A stretch of 31,996 nt of DNA. Source: JAAZBW01 sp035647855. Its GTDB lineage: Bacteria; Actinomycetota; Actinomycetes; Actinomycetales; Actinomycetaceae. The stretch spans positions 1 through 31,996 of the forward strand of contig DASRMP010000031.1 in the NCBI GenBank assembly GCA_035647855.1, in the 5' to 3' direction. A program made the translations under genes and the position numbers. Of the stretch, positions 1 to 7,309 are shown one piece after another (within the stretch, counting starts at the first letter, position 1; each line of letters opens with the position of its first letter). The notes beneath the pieces are model-generated. The model saw only the letters and a program-made list of their open reading frames with translations, was not told the origin of the DNA and made no database searches.

Positions 1-27
1 GGAGGCGAGCCACATGCTGGCCTGCGC
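1..27 (-). pseudogene. Fragment of a second short-chain dehydrogenase copy
   Basis: The first 27 bases are identical to positions 1552-1578, which code for the segment around AQASMWLAS near the C-terminus of the intact dehydrogenase at 1485-2261. Identity stops sharply at base 28, where unrelated sequence begins. An identity of this length is not expected by chance, so a truncated or recombined second copy probably extends off the left edge. The window starts here, so the true length of the match is unknown. Confidence 0.55.
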
Positions 28-288
28 TGGAGACGGCGGCAGCAACGTCGCCCGCCGCGACCAGGCGGTAGCTGTCGCTGGCGGCCAGACGCGTGACGGT
101 GGTCCCGTCGATCGGCCTCCGTTGTCCCACAAACGGGGGACGCCACCGCCCCGGCAGGAACTCAGACACCCTTGGGGACTCCGCATACACTGATCGCATG
201 GTGGACGGCGGCTTCACGCCTCGTGTCGTGCACTTCTGCTATTCGCAGATCGGCGGCTGCTTCAGCCGTCACACAGGGGGGACAAACT

Positions 289-621
289 ATGCCTGATTGG
301 CTCGGCGGGATCCTGGTCGTTGCGGCCATCTTCGGCGCAGTATCCGCTTGGGAGGCGGCGAAAGAACGGACGAAGAAGCGGGGTGGTCGGCTGGAACGAA
401 CGGTCGATGCCCTGGAAGGAGCCGGAGAGACAGCCGGAAACGGATTCCACACCATCCTGCAGAAGGGCGGCGGTGTCGTTATGGGTGTATTGGGAGTGTG
501 GGCGTTCTTCTCGTTGTTCGCTGAGGGCTTCGCCTGGTGGCGCTTGGGCGGTCTGGTACTCATCGGCTACGCCATCTACCTCTTGTGGCCGGGACGGCGC
601 TCGTTTATTGCATTCTTCTGA
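289..621 (+). CDS. Small membrane protein of unknown function (110 aa)
   Basis: I do not recognise this protein. The ATG at 289 is chosen because a G-rich Shine-Dalgarno (AGGGGGG, about 275-281) sits 7-8 nt upstream and the protein then begins with a hydrophobic segment; an in-frame start at 172 would add 39 residues with no such signal. Three hydrophobic stretches are visible: residues about 5-21, about 62-80 and about 87-103. A basic, hydrophilic region rich in Lys, Arg and Glu (about 25-50) lies between the first and second. It is probably an integral cytoplasmic-membrane protein. It lies upstream of a small lipoprotein gene on the same strand, 82 bp away, and the two may be co-transcribed. 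Both sit between two scraps of dehydrogenase sequence, so they may have arrived by insertion or rearrangement. Confidence 0.6.
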   Translation: MPDWLGGILVVAAIFGAVSAWEAAKERTKKRGGRLERTVDALEGAGETAGNGFHTILQKGGGVVMGVLGVWAFFSLFAEGFAWWRLGGLVLIGYAIYLLWPGRRSFIAFF

Positions 622-703
622 TTACTGAGACGATCCCCGTTGGGGTTCGCGGAGCACGTCAGACGAAAGAGAATATCGAATCAAAGGATGGTGGGGGGGA
701 TCA

Positions 704-1012
704 ATGCGCTATCACGCAATTCCAGTGATCGCTGCAATGCTCTGGGCTTTGGGACTGAGCGGATGTTCCGGGGGCGACGACATCCCGACCTGCCGGGAGT
801 TCGCGGAGATGGAGCCCAATACCGGGTTGCTCGTGCCCTTCAATGCCAAACAGGTGGATGCCATGAAGGCTGCGTTGCGGGTCGAGGGCTTCGACGAAGG
901 CTCCTTCAACCAGGGCATCGCGCGAGGAGAGATCCTGAGCTACTGCAACATTTACGATGGCGTCGCTAGCAACAACCCCGACCAGCCCATCACCCTCGCT
1001 GTCCGCGAATAG
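704..1012 (+). CDS. Small putative lipoprotein (102 aa)
   Basis: The protein starts with a short positively charged end and a hydrophobic stretch ending in a lipobox, LSGC, with the lipidated Cys at about residue 21. It should therefore be exported by Sec and anchored in the outer leaflet of the cytoplasmic membrane. The mature part is about 80 residues, mostly acidic, with two further cysteines (in PTCREF and SYCNIY) that could form a disulfide. No enzyme motif is visible and I do not recognise the family. The ATG at 704 has a G-run (GGGGGGGA, 693-700) just upstream acting as Shine-Dalgarno. It follows the small membrane protein at 289-621, so the two may work together at the membrane; that is inference from position only. 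Confidence 0.65.
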   Translation: MRYHAIPVIAAMLWALGLSGCSGGDDIPTCREFAEMEPNTGLLVPFNAKQVDAMKAALRVEGFDEGSFNQGIARGEILSYCNIYDGVASNNPDQPITLAVRE

Positions 1013-1300
1013 TGGCGTCGGGAGGCCTACCCTCTCGTGCCACGTAGCCCCCCACGTGATCAATTGCTACCGCGGAGGTAGCACTGATGAAGAAGAGTAG
1101 ACACTGGTCCTCGCGTCGGCCCGTCGACCTTGTTGTCCTGACTCGTGCCACCTTGGGTGGTTTCGGAGTTCCGGTGACCGGTTTTCGTTGATATTCCGCG
1201 GTTCAAGTGGTCGGAGTGCGGCACTCGGAGTGGTCGGTAGGGTGCGCCGCTGGTCTCGCGGGGAGTGAGTACCTTCGGGAGTGCTTGTGTCGAACTACCT

Positions 1301-1321
1301 GTTCCTGTTCGGGAACGGAAC
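1301..1321. other. Short nested inverted repeat
   Basis: GTTCC and GGAAC enclose GTTC-GG-GAAC with one unpaired T, giving a compact hairpin. It lies in the gene-free stretch 1013-1447 and lacks a T-tract. It could be part of a terminator for the lipoprotein gene or a protein site. Apart from this hairpin and the dehydrogenase scrap at 1339-1366 I see nothing else in that stretch. Confidence 0.35.
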
Positions 1322-1338
1322 TGGGCCCGCCGAACGGG

Positions 1339-1366
1339 CATCGGCATTGATGCTGTCCGTGACAGC
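1339..1366 (-). pseudogene. Second scrap of short-chain dehydrogenase sequence
   Basis: Nineteen bases (1339-1357) are identical to 2096-2114 of the intact dehydrogenase, and 6 of the next 9 also match. On the minus strand the scrap reads VTDSINAD, against VADSINAD in the intact gene, in an open frame that soon stops. With the fragment at 1-27 this suggests a broken paralogue, with two small genes now lying between its pieces. Confidence 0.5.
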
Positions 1367-1447
1367 AACGGCATGCTCCGAAGTCATAGCCAGAATTGCC
1401 TGAACCGCCGAAGGGACTTCTCAGTTGGCCGTAGAAACAACAGAACT

Positions 1448-1474
1448 CCCCGGGAGCAGCGAGGACTCCCGGGG
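1448..1474 (-). terminator. Hairpin terminator of the dehydrogenase gene
   Basis: A perfect 9-bp GC-rich stem (CCCCGGGAG with CTCCCGGGG) and a 9-nt loop lies about 10 bp beyond the dehydrogenase stop codon. There is no strong T-run, which is usual for high-GC Gram-positive terminators. Confidence 0.6.
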
Positions 1475-1484
1475 CGTCTCTGCG

Positions 1485-2261
1485 TCACATCGCGCCGACG
1501 TACCCGCCGTCGACGAAGACCGTGGTGCCCGTGACATAGGAGGACTGGTCGGAGGCGAGCCACATGCTGGCCTGCGCCACCTCGCGGGCCTTGGCGAAAC
1601 GGCCGAGCACCGAGAGCTTCGGCGCGTAGTCAGCCTCGGTGCCGAGGTTGAACTCGACCAGCGCCGCCTGGAGCATCGGGGTGTCGATCGCGCCCGGAGC
1701 CACGGTGTTCACGCGGATGTTGCGCGGGCCGTTCTCCATCGCGGCAACCTTGGTCATGCCGTTCACGCCGTGCTTCGCGCCCACATAGGCGATGTTGCCG
1801 GGCTGCGCCCGGAAGCCACTCACCGAGGAGATGTTGATGATCGAGCCGCCGTCGTCCTGCTTGTGGAACTGCTGCAGTTCGTACTTCATGCAGAGCGCCA
1901 CGCCCTTCATGTCCACCGAAAGCAGCCGGTCGAAGTAGTCCTCGTCGAATTCGGCGACGAACCCGTTGTCCGGGGACATCGCCGCGTTGTTCACCGCCGC
2001 GTCCAGCCGGCCCCACTTCTCGACGACGGCCGCCACCATCGCCTGGACCTGCTCCGAGTTCGAGACATCCACCTTCACGAACATGGCCTCGCCGCCATCG
2101 GCATTGATGCTGTCGGCGACGGCCTGGCCCTTCTCCTCGTTGAAGTCCGCGACCGCAACCTTGGCGCCCGCCTCGGCAAACAGTCGTGCTGTAGCCTCAC
2201 CCATTCCCATGGCGGCACCCGTCACGATCGTGACCTTGCCCTCAAGCACGGGGAACGTCAT
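1485..2261 (-). CDS. Short-chain dehydrogenase/reductase (SDR), 258 aa
   Basis: A classical NAD(P)-dependent SDR oxidoreductase of the usual length, acting in the cytoplasm on an alcohol/carbonyl pair that cannot be named from sequence. The Rossmann cofactor motif TGAAMGMG is at residues 14-21. NNAA (91-94) stabilises the fold. The catalytic residues are Ser146 in ISSVSG and Tyr159-x3-Lys163 in YVGAK. The Asp ending the second strand (VADF, residue 39) suggests a preference for NAD over NADP. The C-terminus carries the common YVTGTTVFVDGGY. The ATG at 2261 has an AAGGAGAT Shine-Dalgarno on the minus strand. Upstream lie two direct copies of TCTGATTGTCC (2273-2283 and 2297-2307). Two scraps of a near-identical gene lie at 1-27 and 1339-1366, showing the locus was duplicated or rearranged. 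Confidence 0.9.
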   Translation of the reverse strand: MTFPVLEGKVTIVTGAAMGMGEATARLFAEAGAKVAVADFNEEKGQAVADSINADGGEAMFVKVDVSNSEQVQAMVAAVVEKWGRLDAAVNNAAMSPDNGFVAEFDEDYFDRLLSVDMKGVALCMKYELQQFHKQDDGGSIINISSVSGFRAQPGNIAYVGAKHGVNGMTKVAAMENGPRNIRVNTVAPGAIDTPMLQAALVEFNLGTEADYAPKLSVLGRFAKAREVAQASMWLASDQSSYVTGTTVFVDGGYVGAM

Positions 2262-2272
2262 GTTGATCTCCT

Positions 2273-2307
2273 TCTGATTGTCCTACTGCTGGTCCATCTG
2301 ATTGTCC
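2273..2307 (-). promoter_or_regulatory. Two direct repeats upstream of the SDR gene
   Basis: TCTGATTGTCC occurs at 2273-2283 and 2297-2307, 24 bp apart, immediately upstream of the SDR start codon. They could be a regulator site in the leader or promoter, or a simple duplication. No clear -10 or -35 pair could be assigned. Confidence 0.35.
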
Positions 2308-2410
2308 ATCGCTATCCGGCTGGCCGGTCCATTGGACGCGGCGCCCCAACCCAAGGTAGCCGCCAGTGAGGATCATGTCACACCGGGTCGCGCCGCTTCG
2401 CGCGCCGCGA

Positions 2411-3883
2411 TCAGCGCACGAAAACGACCATGTCGGTGGTGCCGTCGCCGTCGACCACCCACCACGCGAAGTCAGGACCGGTCTGGAGCATCGGCCGCAC
2501 CGAGAAGGTCAAGATCGCGGCCGCCTCAGTCGCACCCTCTGCACCCTCGGCACCCTCTGCACCATCAGTGCCGCCGTCCGCCGCCGCGTCCAGGCCGGTG
2601 TCGTAGGCCCAGGTCTCGGCGCCGTCGTCGAGCGAGCGCGCCAGCAGCACGAGCCCGTCCTGCACGACGACGTCATCCCCCGCGCACCACGCGCCCCGCA
2701 CGTCAGTGACCAGCCCCTCGACGGACCACCGTCCTTCCCCGTCCTCCGCCCCGACGGCGATCAGCCGCCCCGGATCAGCGGGATCCGAGGACTGGAGCAC
2801 GAGTGTGTCCCCGCAGGACGCGAGCAATTCGAGCCCGACGTCGAGTTTCCAGGTGGGCTTGCCGGAGTCACCGTCGAAGGCAGTGATTCCGCCGTCGTCA
2901 GCCATGAGAATCGGCACGGCGGAGCCGTCGGCCCAGGCGTACGGCCAGACGAACTCGGGAACGCCGCTGAGCTCCGACGTGTCCAGCACGGTGTCGCCCA
3001 CCAGGAAGCTGTCGCCGTCGCGGCCGAGGCCGCGGCCGGACCAGTCGGTGATCGCCCTTCCGGTCCTGCCCTCGAGGATCTTCCCGGAGGACGGATCGAT
3101 GGTGATCCGGCCGCCCTCGTGAAGCGTCTCGGTGATGACGACGGCGTCGCCCTCGGGGACCACGTACCCGGGCCACGACGAGAATTCGTCAAACGTGAAA
3201 CTGGTGGCGGTGGTCCAGCCGAGTTCGTCGGAGCCGAGCGATTCGAGCTCGCCCGAGAAGGAACCGTCCGCCTCTTGGGTGATCCAGAGCGAGTAGACGG
3301 CGGCCGGCGTCTGAGTCGCCACGGGCGCCAACGTGACTTCCCGTGCCTCGGTCTCGTAGATGGTGTCTCCCCCGTCGGTGTCGAGGATCTCCCACCACAT
3401 CGTGGCGCCGCCGCTCTCGCTCGTGCCCTGCACCAGGCAGGCCACGCGCTCGGAGCCGGGTCCGCCGATGCAGTATGTGGGCTCCTCCAACGCGGCCGTG
3501 GTCCAGCCTTCGCCCTCGCCGATGGGGCGGCCCGCGATGACAAAGAACGGCGGCTGGTCCGGATCGGTGGTGACGGCGACGACGGCGATCACCGGACCGT
3601 CCGGAGAGGACTGGGCGACCGAGACGAAGCCGCAGGACGCCGGCTGCGAGCAGGCTTCCGCACCGAGGAAGTCCTCCGGGCCGAGACGCAGCGTCTCGGT
3701 GGGCGGGCCACTCAATTCGAGGACGTTCCGGCCAGTCGCGGCGCCGTCGCCGCTGGGATCGCCGTTCGCGGTGCCGCTCCCGCCGCCTCCACAGGCGGCG
3801 AGCGCCACGGCGCTCAGCGCCGCCACTGCACCTATCAGAGGCCGGACCGTGCGGCGATCATGAGTGGAAACTCGGTGAGCCAT
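2411..3883 (-). CDS. Lipoprotein with PQQ-like beta-propeller repeats (490 aa)
   Basis: The start at 3883 follows an AGGAG Shine-Dalgarno, while a longer in-frame reading (to 4087) would overlap the upstream gene. The product begins with a twin-basic end, a hydrophobic core and a lipobox ALAAC with Cys31, followed by a Gly/Ser linker, so it should be a surface lipoprotein. The body contains blade-like motifs of the PQQ/WD-type propeller, seen as GITAFDGDSGKPTWKLDVG, LIAVGAEDGEGRWSVEG and LLARSLDDGAETWAYDTG. A low-complexity DGAEGAEGAEGATEAA tract lies near the C-terminus, coded by 9-bp DNA repeats at about 2530-2575. No catalytic residues are evident. A role as a scaffold or binding protein in the envelope is inference. 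It follows the MarC gene with an 11-bp gap, so the two are probably one operon. Confidence 0.75.
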   Translation of the reverse strand: MAHRVSTHDRRTVRPLIGAVAALSAVALAACGGGGSGTANGDPSGDGAATGRNVLELSGPPTETLRLGPEDFLGAEACSQPASCGFVSVAQSSPDGPVIAVVAVTTDPDQPPFFVIAGRPIGEGEGWTTAALEEPTYCIGGPGSERVACLVQGTSESGGATMWWEILDTDGGDTIYETEAREVTLAPVATQTPAAVYSLWITQEADGSFSGELESLGSDELGWTTATSFTFDEFSSWPGYVVPEGDAVVITETLHEGGRITIDPSSGKILEGRTGRAITDWSGRGLGRDGDSFLVGDTVLDTSELSGVPEFVWPYAWADGSAVPILMADDGGITAFDGDSGKPTWKLDVGLELLASCGDTLVLQSSDPADPGRLIAVGAEDGEGRWSVEGLVTDVRGAWCAGDDVVVQDGLVLLARSLDDGAETWAYDTGLDAAADGGTDGAEGAEGAEGATEAAAILTFSVRPMLQTGPDFAWWVVDGDGTTDMVVFVR

Positions 3884-3894
3884 GACTCCTAGTC

Positions 3895-4482
3895 TCACCC
3901 CGCGAAAAACTCCTTGGTTCCGTTCAGCATCATTTGAATCGCCAGAATCACAAGAAGCATGCCCATCAGCCGCTCCACCGCGACAAGCGTTCTCTCCCCG
4001 ACCACCCGCAGCAGGAACCCGGACATGAAAAGGATCAGCGTGGTGACCGCCCACGCGATGGCGAGCGCCCCCAGATAGACCGGCCACGCCTCGGAGTCCT
4101 GGCTGACCAGCACCACCACCATCGCCAGCAGTGACGGGCCGGCAATGTACGGCACCGCGAGCGGCACGATGAACGGCTCGCCGAGCGTGGCTTCCTTGAG
4201 GTTCCGTTCGGGGGTCGGGAAGACCATGCGGATGGCGATCAGCAGCAAGATGACTCCGCCGGCAGCCTCAAGCGCGGAGGCGTCGATGTGCAGGAGATCC
4301 ACCAGTGGAGCTCCACCGAACAGGAAAGCCACCATGATCCCGAAGGCGATCAGGCATTCCCGCAGGATGACCCACTGACGCCGCTCTTTCGGCGTGGTGC
4401 GCAGTGCCGCGAGGAACAGCGGCACGTTGCCGAACGGATCCATGATGAGGAAGAAGACCAGGGCGGCGGAGAGCAGGCTCAT
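3895..4482 (-). CDS. MarC family integral membrane protein (195 aa)
   Basis: The protein has about six membrane-spanning segments and the MarC/YhgN family signature near the N-terminus: LIMDPFGNVPLFLAAL, followed by GGVILLLIAIRMVF in the middle and PYIAGPSLLAMVVVLVSQ. Its length (195 aa from the ATG at 4482) fits the family. An upstream start at 4557 would add 25 hydrophilic residues that do not fit a membrane N-terminus; ribosome-site evidence for either is weak. MarC proteins are transporter-like membrane proteins without an agreed substrate; the old link to antibiotic resistance in E. coli is not supported for the family. It is the first gene of a probable two-gene operon with the propeller lipoprotein downstream. 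Confidence 0.85.
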   Translation of the reverse strand: MSLLSAALVFFLIMDPFGNVPLFLAALRTTPKERRQWVILRECLIAFGIMVAFLFGGAPLVDLLHIDASALEAAGGVILLLIAIRMVFPTPERNLKEATLGEPFIVPLAVPYIAGPSLLAMVVVLVSQDSEAWPVYLGALAIAWAVTTLILFMSGFLLRVVGERTLVAVERLMGMLLVILAIQMMLNGTKEFFAG

Positions 4483-4576
4483 GACCCAACTTTCGAGCGG
4501 TTTCGTGCGCCAGATCGTGGCGGCATCGCCATCGTAGCGAGCCGCCGGGCGAGCCACCGGAGCGCACCCGGCTTCC

Positions 4577-5464
4577 TCACCGGATTCGGTCGAGCGCCGC
4601 CAGCTCTCTCAGCAGGTTCCCGCGCGCCGCCTCCTCCCACCGGTCGAATCCACGGTGGGTCCGGAACAGCGGCGCCTTCGCCAGCAACGCCTCGACCACG
4701 TGGCGCCGTCCGGGGAAGAAGGCGTCGTCGGGAACGTGGGCGAAGTCGAGGCGGACGTCGCGGAGGTAGACGTGGTATCGGCCCTCGGACACCCCGAGGA
4801 TGCTGAGGTCCGAGTCGGAGAGCAGCCGACCGCGCTCGTCCTCGGGCGCCGGGTCGTGCGAGGCGGTGAGGCGGACGAGCCGCGCCACCTCCGCCGCCTC
4901 AACCCTCCCGACGACATCCGGCAGCCAATCCTCCGCAAGCGCGGCCGACGCCGCCTCATCGGTTGCGGTTCCCCGGTAGACGACGTCGTGGAACCATGCG
5001 GCCAAGGCAACGGGACGATCCAATTGGCCACCGCTGAGATCGTCCAGTGCGGTAAGGCAATGCGCAAGGTGGCGGATGTCGTGGTAGTGCCGGTGAGGTT
5101 CGCGCCAACGCGCGAGCAGTTCCTGACCGAGTTCCGGATGGCCCGGCAGCAACCCGGCCCACCGGGCGTGCGCCTCGCCAAGCGCCGCCGCCCGCGAGAG
5201 CGTCCGGTCCTTTCGGGTCACGCGGAGCCCGGAGTCGAGCAGCCGACGCACTAGATCCGTGGCGGAAACGGGCTCAGCGCCGAGTTCGACGACGTCCCGA
5301 TAACGTTCGGCCGGGACGTCGTAGTGGTCGTGGTCGAAGCCGCGGTACGGGATGCCCGCCCGCTGCGCGAACTCGTGCAACTCCATGAGCGCGTGGTCGG
5401 ACACGAGGTGGGACCAGATGGTGCCGTGCGCGGGCCAGCGCGGCGGGTCGATGAGCAGCGCCAT
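4577..5464 (-). CDS. DUF4031 domain fused to HD-type phosphohydrolase domain (295 aa)
   Basis: Residues 1-80 match the DUF4031 pattern seen in actinobacteria: LLIDPPRWPAHGTIWSHLVSD, followed by GIPYRGFDHDHYDVP. Residues about 90-290 are a predicted metal-dependent HD-superfamily hydrolase (COG4339 type), with RHYHDIRHL (His126, His128, Asp129), AAWFHDVVY (His159, Asp160) and a later SDSDLSILG that may supply further ligands. The likely role is hydrolysis of a phosphate ester or nucleotide; the substrate is unknown. The ATG at 5464 is chosen because the DUF4031 domain begins right there. CATAGT lies 6 nt upstream, a relaxed fit to a -10 element of a leaderless transcript. The first repeat locus begins about 160 bp upstream of the start. 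Confidence 0.75.
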   Translation of the reverse strand: MALLIDPPRWPAHGTIWSHLVSDHALMELHEFAQRAGIPYRGFDHDHYDVPAERYRDVVELGAEPVSATDLVRRLLDSGLRVTRKDRTLSRAAALGEAHARWAGLLPGHPELGQELLARWREPHRHYHDIRHLAHCLTALDDLSGGQLDRPVALAAWFHDVVYRGTATDEAASAALAEDWLPDVVGRVEAAEVARLVRLTASHDPAPEDERGRLLSDSDLSILGVSEGRYHVYLRDVRLDFAHVPDDAFFPGRRHVVEALLAKAPLFRTHRGFDRWEEAARGNLLRELAALDRIR

Positions 5465-5625
5465 CGCACAACTATGGCCTACCTCGCAGGATCGCGACAT
5501 CCGACGGAAGTGGCTTCCTGGGAGTCGCGGCGCGGCGTTCGGGTGCTGTTCCACCGGATGCGATCCCAGGTTCCCTTCCCGCGGCGGCGCCAAGGTTCCG
5601 CGGCGGCGCCAAGTCGGACCTCAAG

Positions 5626-6087
5626 GGCGCACGTCCGTCACACCCCTCCCAAACCCGCACCTCCGTGGCGCACGAACGTCACGCCCCTCCCGAACCCGCG
5701 CCGCCGGGGCGCACGTTCGTCACACCCCTCCCAATCCCGCGCCGCCGGGGCGCGCGTTCGTCACGGCATGGCGCACGAACGTCACACCGACTCTCCAGTT
5801 CTGCACCCGGGGCGCACGATCGTCACACCATGGCGCGCGTTCGTCACGGCATGGCGCACGAACGTCACACGGGGTTCTTGAGGGCGCACGAACGTCACAT
5901 CGGGGCGTGCGATCGTCACGGCATGGCGCACGAACGTCACATGCAGAATGCTGAGGGCGCACGATCGTCACCATGGCGCAGTGACGTCACTGCGCCATCG
6001 TGACGAACGCCAGCCATCTTGTGACGAACGTACGCCCCGATTTCGCCAACGTGACGATCGTGCGCCCTCACGTAACGAACGTGCGCC
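5626..6087. repeat. Array 1 of a 16-bp helically phased motif (12 forward, 4 reverse)
   Basis: The motif GGCGCACGWWCGTCAC (the central pair is AA, TT, AT or TC) starts on the plus strand at 5626, 5667, 5708, 5749, 5770, 5811, 5832, 5853, 5883, 5904, 5925 and 5956. In reverse orientation it starts at 6000, 6021, 6051 and 6072. Intervals are only 21, 30, 31 or 41 bp. Orientation flips across a palindrome at 5973-5998. Spacers are recurrent (5, 14-15 or 25 nt, the last a C-rich sequence resembling ACCCCTCCCAAACCCG), so they are not unique as in CRISPR. The array lies in the gene-free stretch 5465-7309. Short open frames across it encode only Arg/His/Ser-rich repeats and are not credible genes. 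Confidence 0.9.
5973..5998. repeat. Central palindrome of array 1
   Basis: A perfect 26-bp palindrome centred between 5985 and 5986, built of GGCGCA-GTGACGTCAC-TGCGCC with AT flanks. One mismatch interrupts it, after which symmetry continues into the flanking units. It is the point where unit orientation reverses, and looks like two motif units fused head to head. Confidence 0.9.
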
Positions 6088-6121
6088 CCCACGCCGCGAA
6101 ACCGGCCGGACACCGCCGCCG

Positions 6122-6390
6122 GGGAGACTCGGACCCCATTCAGGACCGTCCGGCGGGAACTCGGGAAACTTGGACCCCGTCCGGAACCATCTGACGTGAG
6201 CTGGGGAACTTCAGACCCCGTCTGGGCGGCGCGCTGGGGAACCTGAGACCTGCTGGGGAACAACACACCCCGTAGTCGAGGTGCGGAGTTCCCCAAGAAG
6301 CGACCTCTGGGTAGCAGACGAGGTGCCAAGTTCCCCAGCGACACCACGTAAGCGACAAGACGAGGTGCGAAGTTCCCCAACCACCCGCTT
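6122..6390. repeat. Second repeat family beside array 1 (GGGGAACTT / AAGTTCCCC)
   Basis: Five forward units resembling CTGGGGAACTTCAGACCCC (one degenerate, near 6122, 6161, 6201, 6234 and 6253) are followed by three reverse units. In these TTCCCC starts at 6289, 6331 and 6373, exactly 42 bp apart. The sequence from about 6090 to 6390 closely matches 29185-29510 beside array 3, so both repeat families were copied together. A single reverse unit (GAAGTTCCCCAGCGAC) also occurs near 7187. Confidence 0.85.
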
Positions 6391-6638
6391 CCGGTCCCTT
6401 TGGAGTCCGTTGCGCTCTGCGCCGGACAACTCCGTGTGGGTTCAGGTTCAAGGGCCGGCGGCGCCGAGCGACTTCCGTCCGGGTTTCGCCACTTTCGCGC
6501 GGGTTCGGGCGGTTCGACGGCGCCTGCGGACGGTTCGACGGCGCCTGCGAGTCTCTCGCCTGCGGCCTCCAGCCACTGGCCCGGTGGATGCAACATTCTC
6601 AGCCCAGAATGCGCCTCTCAAACAGGTGAGAACGGAGA

Positions 6639-6925
6639 CTACTGTAGGAGTTTCGACCCTGCGGGCCGGCTTGCACCCCGCCGCGGGGCAGATTTGGCCT
6701 CTTTTGGCCTATTCGTGGCCCCTCCGGACCGGCGAGTTCGTCTACTGTAGTCGTTTGATCTCTACTGTAGGAGTTATATGCGCAAAAAACACCTACACTA
6801 GAAGCTAAACGCCTACAGTAGTCGCTCCGCCACCGGTTCAAGAGGCTCCGTCACCGGCTGAAGGGACCTACAAGCACCCCCGGACCGCACGAAACCAGCG
6901 CGCGCTACCGAAACCCCTACAGAAG
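6639..6925. repeat. Mirror-symmetric set of six CTACTGTAG sites
   Basis: CTACTGTAG occurs in forward orientation at 6639, 6742 and 6762. The inverted form (CTACAGTAG, with variants CTACACTAG and CTACAGAAG) occurs at 6793, 6813 and 6917. Start-to-start spacings are 103, 20, 31, 20 and 104 bp, a mirror image about position 6782. Flanking GTTT and AAAC bases and the bases around each site also match in inverted form, so about 6729-6830 is an imperfect palindrome of about 100 bp and the whole segment an imperfect inverted repeat. No coding sequence is visible here. Confidence 0.75.
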
Positions 6926-6950
6926 TAACGAAACACCCACGGAAATCGGC

Positions 6951-7098
6951 GCTCTCCCCCGTCGGGAAGACCCGACGACAGCTTCCGGTGGCGACCAGCG
7001 CGAACCTCCGCTCTCCCCCGTCGGGGACACCCGACGACGGCTCCCGGTGGCGACCAGCGCGAACATCCGCTCTCCCCTGTCGGGGAGGCCCGTTCCGG
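6951..7098. repeat. 59-bp tandem repeat, about 2.5 copies
   Basis: Units start at 6951 (GCTCTCCCCCGTCGGG), 7010 and 7069; the third is partial. The first two differ at only a few positions. Each unit contains a hairpin formed by CGTCGGG and CCCGACG. The related phrases AACACCCACGG before (about 6930) and after (about 7130) flank the block. The gene-free region 5465-7309 thus holds four repeat types in succession. Confidence 0.8.
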
Positions 7099-7233
7099 TC
7101 CGGGAATGCCGCATTCACTGGGCCAGTAGCGCAACACCCACGGGAGTGGTCTCCCACGAGAACGGGGCATGCCATGAAAGGGGTGTGAAGTTCCCCAGCG
7201 ACGGCGTCCGGGCGCACCTCCGCGCGGGAAGGC

Positions 7234-7266
7234 GAAACGCAGGCGCCGCGACGACGCCTGCGTTTC
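7234..7266 (-). terminator. Strong hairpin terminator of the alcohol dehydrogenase gene
   Basis: A perfect 12-bp stem (GAAACGCAGGCG with CGCCTGCGTTTC) with a 9-nt loop lies 44 bp beyond the stop codon of the dehydrogenase at 7310. It probably also insulates the repeat region from that gene. Confidence 0.8.
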
Positions 7267-7309
7267 ACCGGGAGACCGGCTATCCGCGACAGGAGACCAG
7301 CTTGGCGGA

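Noticed and set aside
1..150. A real gene on the minus strand running off the left edge beyond base 27
   Set aside because: A frame is open (IDGTTVTRLAASDSYRLVAAGDV-like) but no start, ribosome site or family could be supported in the visible part.
2221..2234. GTCACGATCGTGAC inside the SDR gene as an extra copy of the phased motif
   Set aside because: It encodes conserved SDR residues (VTIVTG), lacks the GGCGCA end of the motif, and has no neighbours at turn spacing.
5665..6003. Arg/His/Ser-rich open frames across the three arrays as genes
   Set aside because: They are translations of the phased repeat (RHGARTSH-like), open on several frames and both strands, with no ribosome sites or conserved fold.
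5620..6100. CRISPR array made of the 16-bp motif
   Set aside because: Units are shorter than CRISPR repeats, spacers are not unique but recur, orientation reverses at a palindrome, and no cas genes are near.
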